This document shows positions 52,601-60,525 of a stretch of 64,000 bases of DNA, in pieces. The DNA comes from Candidatus Staskawiczbacteria bacterium. Its GTDB lineage: Bacteria > Patescibacteria > Paceibacteria > Paceibacterales > Staskawiczbacteraceae. Positions within the stretch are counted from its first letter, which is position 1; each line of letters begins with the position of its first letter. The translations under genes and the position numbers were made by a program. A model generated the notes under the pieces. That model was not told where the DNA came from. It ran no database searches and saw nothing but the letters and a program-made list of their open reading frames with translations. Where the stretch lies: positions 1 to 64,000 of the forward strand of contig CAILLM010000003.1 of NCBI GenBank assembly GCA_903835075.1, written 5' to 3'.

Positions 52601-53128
52601 CTATATAACTTTATATAAAATAAAGCTTGTTACTAATAAAAATATTACTGGCACCACAACTCTTTGATATGGAAAAAATACTTTTCCATTATTTTGTTTT
52701 TTTAAATACAAATTAAACCAATGCCCCAAATATAAAACTATAAATCCCATGACAGAACCTACAATTATTTTGTCTAAGCCCCAAATTTGATTTAATGGGT
52801 GCCCCACAATTCCGGCATAGTATAGTGGAATGTATGTTAGCAAAACATAAGCTAAGGTGATTACAATTCCATCATCAGTAAAGCTCCATTTTTTCTTTTT
52901 CATGTAGTCTAAGGTCCAAGAAATAATGGCAATCATAAATGCTCCAATCCAAACTGAGGATACCACGTCGTCAATTCCAAACCAGCGTGAAAATCCAAGT
53001 CCAGCTCCAATTGCCACAACACAAACAGGGCAAACTTGCGCGCTTACAAAAGTTGCCCTGCCTACCGGCAGGCAGGCGAAAATAATTCCTAAAAATAATA
53101 ATCCTAAAAATAAATATTTATATTTCAT
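52601..53128 (-). CDS. Multi-pass membrane protein with CPVC motif
   Basis: 175 aa with four or five membrane helices. After the first comes SAQVCPVCVVAIGAGLGFSRWFGIDD, a CxxC at the membrane surface that could be redox-active or metal-binding. The N-terminal CLPVGRATF is encoded by a 20-bp palindromic insertion (53057-53076). It follows the thioredoxin-like gene, so a shared thiol/copper role is plausible. Confidence 0.6.
   Translation of the reverse strand: MKYKYLFLGLLFLGIIFACLPVGRATFVSAQVCPVCVVAIGAGLGFSRWFGIDDVVSSVWIGAFMIAIISWTLDYMKKKKWSFTDDGIVITLAYVLLTYIPLYYAGIVGHPLNQIWGLDKIIVGSVMGFIVLYLGHWFNLYLKKQNNGKVFFPYQRVVVPVIFLLVTSFILYKVI
53057..53076. repeat. 20-bp palindrome in membrane-protein gene
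   Basis: CCTGCCTACC with the complement of CCTGCCTGCC, one mismatch. It encodes LPVGR. Confidence 0.85.
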
Positions 53129-53138
53129 AAATTAAATG

Positions 53139-53251
53139 TAGCGAGGCAGTGAATTCAAAGCGTACCCTGCAGGCCCGCCCTGGGCGGGCCGAAGCCTGAG
53201 TGAGTTGCGCGCTGGCGCAACGAACGCTAGCGGAGAATTTACTGCCGAGCG
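53139..53251 (-). repeat. Nested-hairpin intercistronic element, type B
   Basis: 113 nt, nearly identical to 28398-28510 (same GGCCCGCC hairpin and TTGCGC-GCTG-GCGCAA hairpin). It starts 5 nt after the thioredoxin-like gene stop and ends 10 nt before the next start. Confidence 0.9.
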
Positions 53252-53256
53252 GGAAT

Positions 53257-53670
53257 CTATTTTATTCCAGCAACTGTCTTTAAAAAGTTGGGCACGTCCA
53301 CTTCTCCTATATAACATTTTCCCGCCTGCCCTGAGCTTGCCGAAGGGTCATATAAAAATGGCACCCCAACTGAATCCCCTTTTATGTTGCATATTTTTGC
53401 AACCTGCGCTAATGTGCCCTGATTATTTTTATTATACCAAACTTCCATTCTAGTAATTTTTACCTTCTCTTCAATTTTATTTTCAGTTATAAATTTTTCA
53501 ACATCAGCACAGTGCGGACACCCCTGCCCATAAAACAAAACTATACCTGCAGGAAGCGGCGTAGCATTTATTGTTGAGCCGGGGCTAGAAAAAAATCCTG
53601 TTTGAAACCCCCAAAACATAAATCCTGCAAAAACTACAATAATAATAGTTAATATGATTGTTTTGTCCAT
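53257..53670 (-). CDS. Membrane-anchored thioredoxin-like protein
   Basis: 137 aa. N-terminal membrane helix (~5-25), then a thioredoxin fold facing outwards with active site CPHC (C51, C54) in VLFYGQGCPHCADVEKF and a cis-Pro segment GDSVGVPFLYD. SASSGQAG near residue 112 is encoded by a CCCT...AGGG palindromic insertion (~53325-53350). Sits in the copper operon after copA. Confidence 0.82.
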   Translation of the reverse strand: MDKTIILTIIIVVFAGFMFWGFQTGFFSSPGSTINATPLPAGIVLFYGQGCPHCADVEKFITENKIEEKVKITRMEVWYNKNNQGTLAQVAKICNIKGDSVGVPFLYDPSASSGQAGKCYIGEVDVPNFLKTVAGIK

Positions 53671-53710
53671 GTTATTTTAATTAAATCACAAAATAATTAC
53701 AAAATCAACA

Positions 53711-55993
53711 CTATAATTTCATACCTTTAATTCTCAAGCTATTCCCTACTACGCTTACGCTTGAAAATGCCATAGCCAGACCTGCAAAAATTGGGTTTAA
53801 CAACACTCCAAAAAATGGATACAGTAATCCCGCTGCAATGGGAATTCCTACAATATTATAAATAAACGCCCAGAATAAGTTTTGCTTAATGCCACGCATA
53901 GTAATTTTTGAAAGCTTAATGGCTTTTACCATTTTTGAGATGTCTCCTCCCAACAAAGTAATACCAGCAGTTTCTATGGCAACATCTGTGCCAGTGCCCA
54001 TGGCAATCCCAACATCAGCCTGAGCCAATGCTGGCGCATCGTTTACCCCATCACCTGCCATTGCAACAACTTTTCCTTCTGCCTGTAATGTTTTTATAGT
54101 AACTAATTTATCTTCTGGAAGAGCTTCTGCTACTACTCTATCAATGCCCACTTGTTTGGCAATTGCTTCTGCGGTGTTTTTATCATCGCCAGTTAACATT
54201 ACCAAACTAATTCCAAGTTTATGCAAATTATTAATTGCTTCAATTGCTTCGGGCTTTATTGCGTCAGCAATCATAAACACAGCAATAATTTCACTTTTAG
54301 TTGCTAAAATTACGGGCGTTTTGCCTTGCAAAGTTTCAGCCTCAATTGTTTTCAAATCAAAGGAAATTTTCAAATCAGAAATAAGTTTTGCATTCCCAGC
54401 AAAATATTCTTTTTTATTTATGGTCCCCCTTAATCCTTTTCCTTTAATAATTTCAAATTTTTGGGCTTCAGCTATTTCAATGGAGTTATTTTTTGCGTAT
54501 TCCATTACCGCATAAGCAATGGGATGCTCTGAATTTTTTTCTAAACCCGCCAAAATGGCAACAACTTCTTCTTCATTTAAATTGGACTGCCCCGAGGCGT
54601 CTCGAGGGGAATAATTTTTAATACTTACTAATTCTGGTTTACCTTTGGTAATAGTTCCGGTTTTATCAACTACTACAGTATTTACTTTATACAGTTTTTC
54701 TAAAGTTGCGGCATCTTTAATTAAAATCCCTTCTTTAGCTCCTTTACCAACCCCTACAATAATGGCTGTTGGGGTGGCTAATCCTAATGCGCACGGGCAA
54801 GCAATAACTAAAATTCCCACAAAAGACATTAACCCAAATGAAAGAGCTTTTAAAAATCCCAAATAATAAGTTCCCAAACCTAACCATGTTAAAAGCGTTA
54901 AAAACGCAACTACCAATACTATTGGCACAAAAACGCCAGAAATTTTATCGGCTAATGCCTGAATTGGCGCCTTGCTTCCCTGAGCATCTTGCACCATTTT
55001 TACAATATGAGCTAACAAAGTTTCAGAACCAATTTTTGTAGCCTTAAAAGTAAAAGCGCTATTAGTATTAATTGTGCCCGCCACAACCGTGTCTCCAACT
55101 TTCTTTTCTTTTGGCATTGGCTCACCTGTTACCATGGCCTCATCAATAAATGAAGTACCAGCGGCAACCACACCATCTACTGGAATTTTTTGCCCCGGTT
55201 TTACAACAATTAAATCTCCATGGACAACTTCATTTACAGAAATTTCTTTTTCTGAGCCACTGCGAATTACTAATGCAGTTTTTGCTTGCAAATTTAGTAA
55301 TTTTTCTATTGCGTCGCCGGTTTTTAATTTAGACCGCGCCTCAAGAAATTTTCCTAATGCAATAAATGTAATAACCACAATAGTTACATCAAAATAAGTT
55401 TGTTCAACATTAATAAACTTTCCTAGGGGACCTTCAAAAGCTGTCACAATAAAACTATAAAAAAATGCTGTAATTGTTCCAATACCAATTAAACTGTCCA
55501 TATTGGCTTTTCCATATCTAAAAAACCTGTAAGCGCCCAACAAATAAGGTTTCCCCACCACAAATAACATATAACTGGCCATTATTGGCAATAAATGATG
55601 AAAAAATTCGCTGGTATCATAATTCATTGGCGAAACAATTTTTAACTGCGACAAAATATCCCATGCCATAATAAAAATGCTGATTACGGCTAGCGGAATT
55701 GCGGAAATTACTTTATTTTTTTGATCTTTAATTTCATCTAATTTTTCTTTTTTAGATTGGTTAATTTCTGGTTCATTTTCGCTTGGCATAACAATAGAAT
55801 AACCAAAAGGCTCAATCTTTTTTGATAAAGCTTCAAGATTAGTTTTTTTGTCATCAAAAGCAATTTTTACAGCTTCTGTTCCATAATTTACTTCAACCGA
55901 AGTCACTCCGTCAGTTTTTTTGAAAGTTCCTTCTATAATGTTTGCACAAGAAGCACAGTGCATTCCCTTAATTTTATAAGATTTTTTCTCCAT
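53711..55993 (-). CDS. copA: Copper-exporting P1B-type ATPase
   Basis: 760 aa. N-terminal HMA domain (GMHCASC, C13 and C16), then eight membrane helices. TGEPMPKEKKVGD, the membrane CPC motif (~400, IACPCALGLATPTA), the phosphorylated Asp in DKTGTIT (~442), HPIA and GDGVNDAPALAQADVGIAMG are intact. The MAFSSVSVVGNSLRIK end is typical of CopA. SPRDASGQ near 465 comes from a short palindromic insertion. Pumps Cu(I) out using ATP. Confidence 0.95.
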   Translation of the reverse strand: MEKKSYKIKGMHCASCANIIEGTFKKTDGVTSVEVNYGTEAVKIAFDDKKTNLEALSKKIEPFGYSIVMPSENEPEINQSKKEKLDEIKDQKNKVISAIPLAVISIFIMAWDILSQLKIVSPMNYDTSEFFHHLLPIMASYMLFVVGKPYLLGAYRFFRYGKANMDSLIGIGTITAFFYSFIVTAFEGPLGKFINVEQTYFDVTIVVITFIALGKFLEARSKLKTGDAIEKLLNLQAKTALVIRSGSEKEISVNEVVHGDLIVVKPGQKIPVDGVVAAGTSFIDEAMVTGEPMPKEKKVGDTVVAGTINTNSAFTFKATKIGSETLLAHIVKMVQDAQGSKAPIQALADKISGVFVPIVLVVAFLTLLTWLGLGTYYLGFLKALSFGLMSFVGILVIACPCALGLATPTAIIVGVGKGAKEGILIKDAATLEKLYKVNTVVVDKTGTITKGKPELVSIKNYSPRDASGQSNLNEEEVVAILAGLEKNSEHPIAYAVMEYAKNNSIEIAEAQKFEIIKGKGLRGTINKKEYFAGNAKLISDLKISFDLKTIEAETLQGKTPVILATKSEIIAVFMIADAIKPEAIEAINNLHKLGISLVMLTGDDKNTAEAIAKQVGIDRVVAEALPEDKLVTIKTLQAEGKVVAMAGDGVNDAPALAQADVGIAMGTGTDVAIETAGITLLGGDISKMVKAIKLSKITMRGIKQNLFWAFIYNIVGIPIAAGLLYPFFGVLLNPIFAGLAMAFSSVSVVGNSLRIKGMKL

Positions 55994-56017
55994 TTATTTT
56001 ATATTTTATAATTATTT

Positions 56018-56239
56018 TTATAAAGTTTTATACCCCAGATCTTTAATTTTATTTTCTATTTCCGGCAAACTTGTTTCTGTTGGGTCAAACTCCAAAAAAA
56101 CTTTTTCTGAGCCAAAATCTACATTAGCAGAAGCAACCCCCTTTTCTTCTTCTAAGCCAAATTTAATTATTTTGGCACAAGACTGGCATTTCATGCCTAA
56201 TATTTTTAATGTTGTTTTTTGCATATTATTTTGGGACAT
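56018..56239 (-). CDS. copZ: Copper chaperone (HMA domain)
   Basis: 73 aa (68 from the ATG at 56224). Ferredoxin-like HMA fold with TLKILGMKCQSCAKIIKFGLEEEKGV and EIENKIKDLGYKTL. Delivers Cu(I) to CopA. It overlaps the DUF1858 gene by 14 nt if the first ATG is used, or starts 1 nt after it with the second. Confidence 0.9.
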   Translation of the reverse strand: MSQNNMQKTTLKILGMKCQSCAKIIKFGLEEEKGVASANVDFGSEKVFLEFDPTETSLPEIENKIKDLGYKTL

Positions 56240-56426
56240 TAAGTTCTTTTAAAATTTTATCTAAATCCAACCCATAGGCCTTACAAATTTCTCCAACTTG
56301 CAAGTCATCCATTTCAAACTCGGCCATTGGGCAAGACAAGCACGGCACCCCATTTTTTGCTAAAATTTTATCGGCACCTTTTTGTTTAATTATTTTTGCT
56401 AAAGTAGTAGTTTTTGTTATTTTCAT
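56226..56426 (-). CDS. DUF1858-domain protein
   Basis: 66 aa: TKTTTLAKIIKQKGADKILAKNGVPCLSCPMAEFEMDDLQVGEICKAYGLDLDKILKELN. This matches the DUF1858 pattern with a CxxC (PCLSCP) that could bind metal or be redox-active. In the copper operon between the SafE fusion and copZ. Confidence 0.82.
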   Translation of the reverse strand: MKITKTTTLAKIIKQKGADKILAKNGVPCLSCPMAEFEMDDLQVGEICKAYGLDLDKILKELNVPK

Positions 56427-56431
56427 AAAAT

Positions 56432-56562
56432 TAGCGAGGCAGTGAATTCGTAGCGTGCCCTGCAGGCAATTTTGCTTGGTCCGCCGATAGGCGGAAAATT
56501 GCCGAAGCCTGAGTGAGCCCGCGCTGGCGGGCGAACGCTAGCGAAGAATTCTCTGCCAAGCG
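56432..56562 (-). repeat. Nested-hairpin intercistronic element, type B with exchanged inner hairpins
   Basis: Same arms and GCGT/ACGC and CAGGC/GCCTG stems as other type B copies. The first inner hairpin is now GGCAATTTT...AAAATTGCC enclosing CCGCC-GATA-GGCGG, and the second is GCCCGC-GCTG-GCGGGC. Both sides changed together, so pairing is kept. It starts 2 nt after the SafE-fusion stop and ends 5 nt before the DUF1858 start. Confidence 0.9.
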
Positions 56563-56564
56563 TC

Positions 56565-57953
56565 TTAATTTACAACTTCTATTGTTCCCCTAATCATTCC
56601 CATGGTGCAAGAGAATCCAAAGGTTCCTACATTTTGTGGAGTAAATTCTTTTACAGAAACCTGCCCCGGAGTTAAATTGATTTCATCATTAAATAAATCC
56701 CTAGAAATAATAGCACCATTACAACCCAAAGAGTTTCCGGCAGTAATTTCCCATTTTACAGGAATTCCAGCTTTTACTTTGAAATAGTTTGGGCTATCTG
56801 CAGATCCTGTGGCTGTCATGGCAATAACCTGAACGCCATTAACAACTGGCGCCAAACCACCTTGCTTTTCCTCGCCGGAGCCTTGCGCGGAGGCGGGTGT
56901 TTGATTTTGATTTAAGTTAACTCCTAAAACCGCAACTTGATTAGACATATTAAATAGCGCGAAAAATATCACTAAAAATCCTGCTACCTTAGAAAATCTT
57001 TCAGCCAAGTGAGGTTTTGAAGAAAGCTTTACGCTTGAAAGTCCAATAAAAAATAATACTGGAATTGTTCCTAGCGCAAAAGCTCCCATTATTAATGCTC
57101 CGCTAATCATATTTCCAGACAATAATGCTAAACTTTGAGCAGTTATTGTAAACCCGCAAGGCAAGAAAAATGTTAACGCTCCCATAACAAACGGCATATA
57201 TTTACCGTGAAAATTATTTTCATTGGCAATTTTTCTTGTGAAACTTTTTGGTGCTGAAAGTTGAAATCTTCTGAAAGCTTTTACTCCAAGCATTTGCAAC
57301 CCCAAAGCAATCATTAATAAAGAAATAGCAATAACCAAATATCCTGTAATTTGTGGTGAAATTTGCAATCTGCTACCAATCAAGCCCAAAACTCCACCCA
57401 AAATAATATAAGAGACTAATCTTCCCGCATTAAACATAATATGTGGCTGAAGTTTTTTTGATGTTTTATCATTTTCAGCATAAATGCTATTCCACTGTTT
57501 AGACATTGATAAAACAATTCCTCCAACCAAAGCAGCACAAGAAGACATTCCGGCTAAAAGTCCAAATCCAAAAAATGTAAAAATAGAAGATGTTGAGCTT
57601 AAACTTAAAAAATTAGCAATTCCTAATTTATCTAAAATTAAAAAAGCAATAATTATAAAAATTGCGATATTAAAAGCCACCAACGTTGGGTTGGCGCCCT
57701 TAGTGTCACCACCCGCCTTCGCGTTTTCGTGCTTCGGCGAGGCAAAGTCAGAAAAAGTATAATTCTCTTCTTTAAATAAATGACTTAATTTCTCTGGATT
57801 TGGTCTATCGCCATCAAATTCAATGGTCACTTCACCATTGCCAGTTGAAGCGTCAACTGCTTTTACATTTGGTAAATCCAGTAACTTTTTTTCTATTAAA
57901 ATTTCACACGAGGCGCAATGCATTCCCTTAACTTTATATGTGTGTTCATTCAT
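56565..57953 (-). CDS. HMA-SafE/UreH-type membrane-cupredoxin fusion
   Basis: 462 aa in three parts. An N-terminal HMA domain (GMHCASCEILIEKKLL, residues 1-~70) is followed by a six-helix SafE/DsbD-like membrane domain (~90-335, with GMSSCAALVGGIVLSMSKQW and FFLPCGFT). A C-terminal cupredoxin-like domain (~365-462, PVKWEITAGNSLGCNGAIISRD ... GTFGFSCTMGMIRGTIEV) keeps Cys, Cys and Met as candidate copper ligands. It would bind copper on both membrane faces. Third partner of CopA and CopZ. Confidence 0.85.
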   Translation of the reverse strand: MNEHTYKVKGMHCASCEILIEKKLLDLPNVKAVDASTGNGEVTIEFDGDRPNPEKLSHLFKEENYTFSDFASPKHENAKAGGDTKGANPTLVAFNIAIFIIIAFLILDKLGIANFLSLSSTSSIFTFFGFGLLAGMSSCAALVGGIVLSMSKQWNSIYAENDKTSKKLQPHIMFNAGRLVSYIILGGVLGLIGSRLQISPQITGYLVIAISLLMIALGLQMLGVKAFRRFQLSAPKSFTRKIANENNFHGKYMPFVMGALTFFLPCGFTITAQSLALLSGNMISGALIMGAFALGTIPVLFFIGLSSVKLSSKPHLAERFSKVAGFLVIFFALFNMSNQVAVLGVNLNQNQTPASAQGSGEEKQGGLAPVVNGVQVIAMTATGSADSPNYFKVKAGIPVKWEITAGNSLGCNGAIISRDLFNDEINLTPGQVSVKEFTPQNVGTFGFSCTMGMIRGTIEVVN

Positions 57954-57958
57954 AAATA

Positions 57959-58100
57959 TAGCAAGGCAATTTTTTTTAGCGAGGGAGTTAATTTTCAGCG
58001 TATTTCAGTACACGAAGTGACTGACGAAGCCATTTAGACGCGAAGCGTATCAATGGCGTTAGCAGAAAATTAATTGCCGAACGAAAAAATTTTATTACCG
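57959..58100 (-). repeat. Nested-hairpin intercistronic element, type A
   Basis: The inner unit (57978-58083) matches 6053-6159 and 13845-13950, with outer arms AGCAAGGCAATTTTTTT and AAAAAATTTTATTACCG. It starts 7 nt after the csoR stop and ends 5 nt before the SafE-fusion start codon. Confidence 0.87.
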
Positions 58101-58107
58101 ATTATTA

Positions 58108-58383
58108 TTACTTGTTAAATAATTTAGTTACTTTTAAAATTTCGTCAGTCATTTCTTTTTTTCTTTTCTCGTTTTTAGATGCCATAGCATTTTTAAAACA
58201 AGAATTTAAATGACTTTCCATTAGCATTTCGTGAGCAGAACGCAAAAGACCTATAACAGCCAAATTTTGCTGCATAATGTCCATGCAATATTCCCCTTTC
58301 TCGGTCATTTCTATTATTTTAGAAATAGAACCGTGTGCTTTTTTAAAACTAATTAAAGCTTTTTTCCTATTTTCACTTATCAT
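58108..58383 (-). CDS. csoR: CsoR-family copper-sensing repressor
   Basis: 91 aa, four-helix DUF156 fold. The Cu(I) ligand triad is present: C33 (GEYCMDI), H58 and C62 (ESHLNSC). Expected to release DNA on binding Cu(I). First gene of the copper operon; an inverted repeat overlapping its own promoter start is the likely operator. Confidence 0.92.
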   Translation of the reverse strand: MISENRKKALISFKKAHGSISKIIEMTEKGEYCMDIMQQNLAVIGLLRSAHEMLMESHLNSCFKNAMASKNEKRKKEMTDEILKVTKLFNK

Positions 58384-58458
58384 AATATTTCTTCGCCTCG
58401 CCGTAGCTCTTTTAAGGAGCGAAGGCGGGTTACATATTTATTAATAATTCTATTTATT

Positions 58459-58509
58459 ACCTACACCTATGGTATAGGTCTATTATATCAGGTTTAAGGA
58501 CCGTGTCAA
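58459..58509 (-). promoter_or_regulatory. Promoter and CsoR operator of the copper operon
   Basis: TTGACA (58504-58509), 16-nt spacer, TATAAT (58482-58487). Directly behind the -10 is the inverted repeat ACCTATACC-ATA-GGTGTAGGT (58459-58479, 8 of 9 paired), covering the transcription start. That is the usual place for a CsoR-type operator. Confidence 0.82.
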
Positions 58510-58518
58510 TACCCTAGC

Positions 58519-59727
58519 CTATTTTATAATTCCGCCACCCAACACCTGGTTGCCTTTATAGAAAACTGCTGACTGGCCTGAAGTAATTGCGCGGTCTGAT
58601 TTTTTAAAAACTAACTTACCGTCTTTATATAAAGTTGCTTTTTGCAAAGGTGCCCTATAACGCGTGCGAGCATCTACCAGCACTGGAAAAGCTTCTGGTT
58701 TATTTATCCAATTTATGTTTACAATTTTTGCTTCTTTCACTGCCAAATCTTTTTCTGTACCAACATAAATAATATTTTTCTTTATGTCTTTTTTAACTAC
58801 AAAATAAGGTCCGTGCCCATCTTTAATGTCTAAACCATGCCTTTGGCCAATTGTGTAGTAATAAACGCCATCGTGCTTACCTATTTTTCTGCCGTCTAAA
58901 GAAATTATTTCTCCTATTTTTGGCTTTATATACATTTTTAGGAAAGCCTTCATATCAAACTGCCCAATAAAGCAAACCCCTTGGCTGTCTTTTTTCTCAG
59001 CATTTTCTAATTTAAATTTTTTAGCTAATTTTCTAACTTCCGGCTTTGTAAGCCCACCAATTGGAAATAAGATTTTGTTTAACTGATTTTTCTTAATTGC
59101 ATACAAAAAATATGTTTGATCTTTATTTTGGTCAACAGCCTTTAGCAAGCGAGGCAAAGCAATGGAGCGAGGCAATGAACTTTTTCGAGAAGAAGGTGCC
59201 CCGTAGAGAGGCTCTCCTCGCAGAAAAAGTTTATTGCCGAGCGAAGTTTGCTGGCGGGCGAACGCTAGCGAAGAACTCAGCGCCGAGCGATTTTTGTCGA
59301 GCGTAGTCTGCGCATAGTGGCCAGTTGCCACAAAATCAAAACCTTCTTTCATGGCCCTATCAAAAAAATAACCAAATTTTATAATTTTATTGCACATTAC
59401 GTCGGGGTTTGGCGTAATTCCCTTTTTATATGAATCGATCATATATTTGCCCACTTCTGCCTCATATTCTTTAGAATAATCCCAAGTTAAAAAAGGGATT
59501 TGCAATCTAGCACAAGCTCGCATAGCATCCTGCCTGTCTGTTTTCCAAATGCACTCTTTACCTAAAATTTCTGGAGCCCATTGCTTCATATAAATTCCAA
59601 CAACATCAACCTGCCTGCCGGCAGGCAGGGACCAGCCCTTTTTTAGTAGTGCAGCCGAAACTGAGCTGTCTACACCACCAGACATCGCCACGGCAATTCT
59701 TATTTTTTGTTTACTGCTCTTATGCAT
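58519..59727 (-). CDS. mnmA: tRNA-uridine 2-sulfurtransferase with in-frame repeat insertion
   Basis: Thiolates U34 of tRNA-Lys/Glu/Gln. PP-loop AVAMSGGVDSSVSAALL, nucleophile C112 (NPDVMCNKIIKFG), FVATGHYAQ, LLKAVDQNKDQTYFLY and persulfide C252 (DSQGVCFIG) are intact. Residues ~142-194, between HYAQ and LLKAVDQ, are extra and encoded by a hairpin element (59148-59303). A second insertion, SLPAGRQ at 33-39, comes from a 20-bp palindrome. All catalytic blocks flank the insertions, so it may still work. Last gene of the rrf2-nifS-nifU operon, which supplies its sulfur. Confidence 0.92.
   Translation of the reverse strand: MHKSSKQKIRIAVAMSGGVDSSVSAALLKKGWSLPAGRQVDVVGIYMKQWAPEILGKECIWKTDRQDAMRACARLQIPFLTWDYSKEYEAEVGKYMIDSYKKGITPNPDVMCNKIIKFGYFFDRAMKEGFDFVATGHYAQTTLDKNRSALSSSLAFARQQTSLGNKLFLRGEPLYGAPSSRKSSLPRSIALPRLLKAVDQNKDQTYFLYAIKKNQLNKILFPIGGLTKPEVRKLAKKFKLENAEKKDSQGVCFIGQFDMKAFLKMYIKPKIGEIISLDGRKIGKHDGVYYYTIGQRHGLDIKDGHGPYFVVKKDIKKNIIYVGTEKDLAVKEAKIVNINWINKPEAFPVLVDARTRYRAPLQKATLYKDGKLVFKKSDRAITSGQSAVFYKGNQVLGGGIIK
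59148..59303 (-). repeat. Nested-hairpin element inside mnmA
   Basis: Inner arms AGCGAGGCAATGAACTTTTT (59166-59185) and AAAAAGTTTATTGCCGAGCG (59224-59243). The right side continues with GGCGGGCGAACGCTAGCG and GCCGAGCG as in type B. The block is 156 nt, i.e. 52 codons with no stop in the sense frame. Confidence 0.88.
59610..59629. repeat. 20-bp palindrome in mnmA
   Basis: Identical to 49037-49056; encodes LPAGRQ near the N-terminus of MnmA. Confidence 0.95.
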
Positions 59728-59729
59728 AT

Positions 59730-60410
59730 TTATCCGTAATATTTTTCTAAATAAAATTTAATAAGTTGTTCAATTTCTGGAATTGCCTCGGGGTCACCAA
59801 CGCCAACTTTTAATTTCTTTTGAACGTCTAATAAAGTTCGTGCTCCTTCTAAAACTGCATCTTCAATGTCATGATCTGTAATGTTTAATCTTTTATCTAT
59901 AACTTTATGCCCCAAAACAATAATTTTTTCGTGTTGCCCCTTGCTTCTAAAATAATTATTAGCAGCTTGCATAAATGCTTTGTCGCACAATACAGAACAA
60001 TGCACTTTTCTAACAGGCAAACCGCCAAGTCGGCTCATTATGTCTTGCGGTTTAATTTTTAGAGCTTGGTCAACTGTCATTCCCCCTTTTTCTGTTACCA
60101 TAACTGAAAACATAGAAGTTGCCGCAATTGCAGAAGCACAACCAAAAGTTCTCCATTTTAGTTTTTTAATTTTGGGGTACCCTTTGGGTCCTTTGGGGTC
60201 AACTTTGAACCAAATCTTCATTACGTCCCCACATTGAGGCGAGCCAACTTGTCCCTCTGCATCAAACTCACCCTTTTTAGGTAATTTTGCCAAAAAATTA
60301 TGCGGTTTAAAAAAATGGCTTTTAACTATATCCGAATAAATCCACCCCTCACCTGAGTGGGAGCTGGCAACATCTAATTTTTTAATTTTCTTTGTATTTT
60401 TTGTTTTCAT
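59730..60410 (-). CDS. nifU: Fe-S cluster scaffold, NifU/IscU type
   Basis: 226 aa from ATG 60410. The three scaffold cysteines are recognisable: GSPQCGDVMKIW, KLKWRTFGCASAIAATS and VRKVHCSVLCDKAF. C-terminal helical extension (~DDIEDAVLEGARTLLDVQKKL...) beyond the IscU core. It receives sulfur from the NifS encoded just upstream. Confidence 0.88.
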   Translation of the reverse strand: MKTKNTKKIKKLDVASSHSGEGWIYSDIVKSHFFKPHNFLAKLPKKGEFDAEGQVGSPQCGDVMKIWFKVDPKGPKGYPKIKKLKWRTFGCASAIAATSMFSVMVTEKGGMTVDQALKIKPQDIMSRLGGLPVRKVHCSVLCDKAFMQAANNYFRSKGQHEKIIVLGHKVIDKRLNITDHDIEDAVLEGARTLLDVQKKLKVGVGDPEAIPEIEQLIKFYLEKYYG

Positions 60411-60426
60411 AAATATTATTAATTTG

Positions 60427-60524
60427 TAATGAGGCAATAAATTTTTTGAAGCGAGGCAGTGAATTCGAAGCGTACCCTGCAGGCCCGCCCTGGGCGGGCC
60501 GAAGCCTGAGTGAGCCCGCGCTGG
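60427..60524 (-). repeat. Truncated type B element
   Basis: Two left arms (GAGGCAATAAATTTTTTGA and GCGAGGCAGTGAATTC) and the GGCCCGCC hairpin are present. The sequence stops inside the second hairpin (CCCGCGCTGG) directly at the nifS stop codon, so the right half is missing. Confidence 0.85.
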
Positions 60525-60525
60525 A

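Noticed and set aside
53132..53317. 61-aa minus-strand reading frame across the type B element
   Set aside because: It is a translation of the repeat element and overlaps the thioredoxin-like gene.
59148..59303. mnmA as a pseudogene
   Set aside because: The frame stays open through the insertion and all catalytic motifs on both sides are intact.
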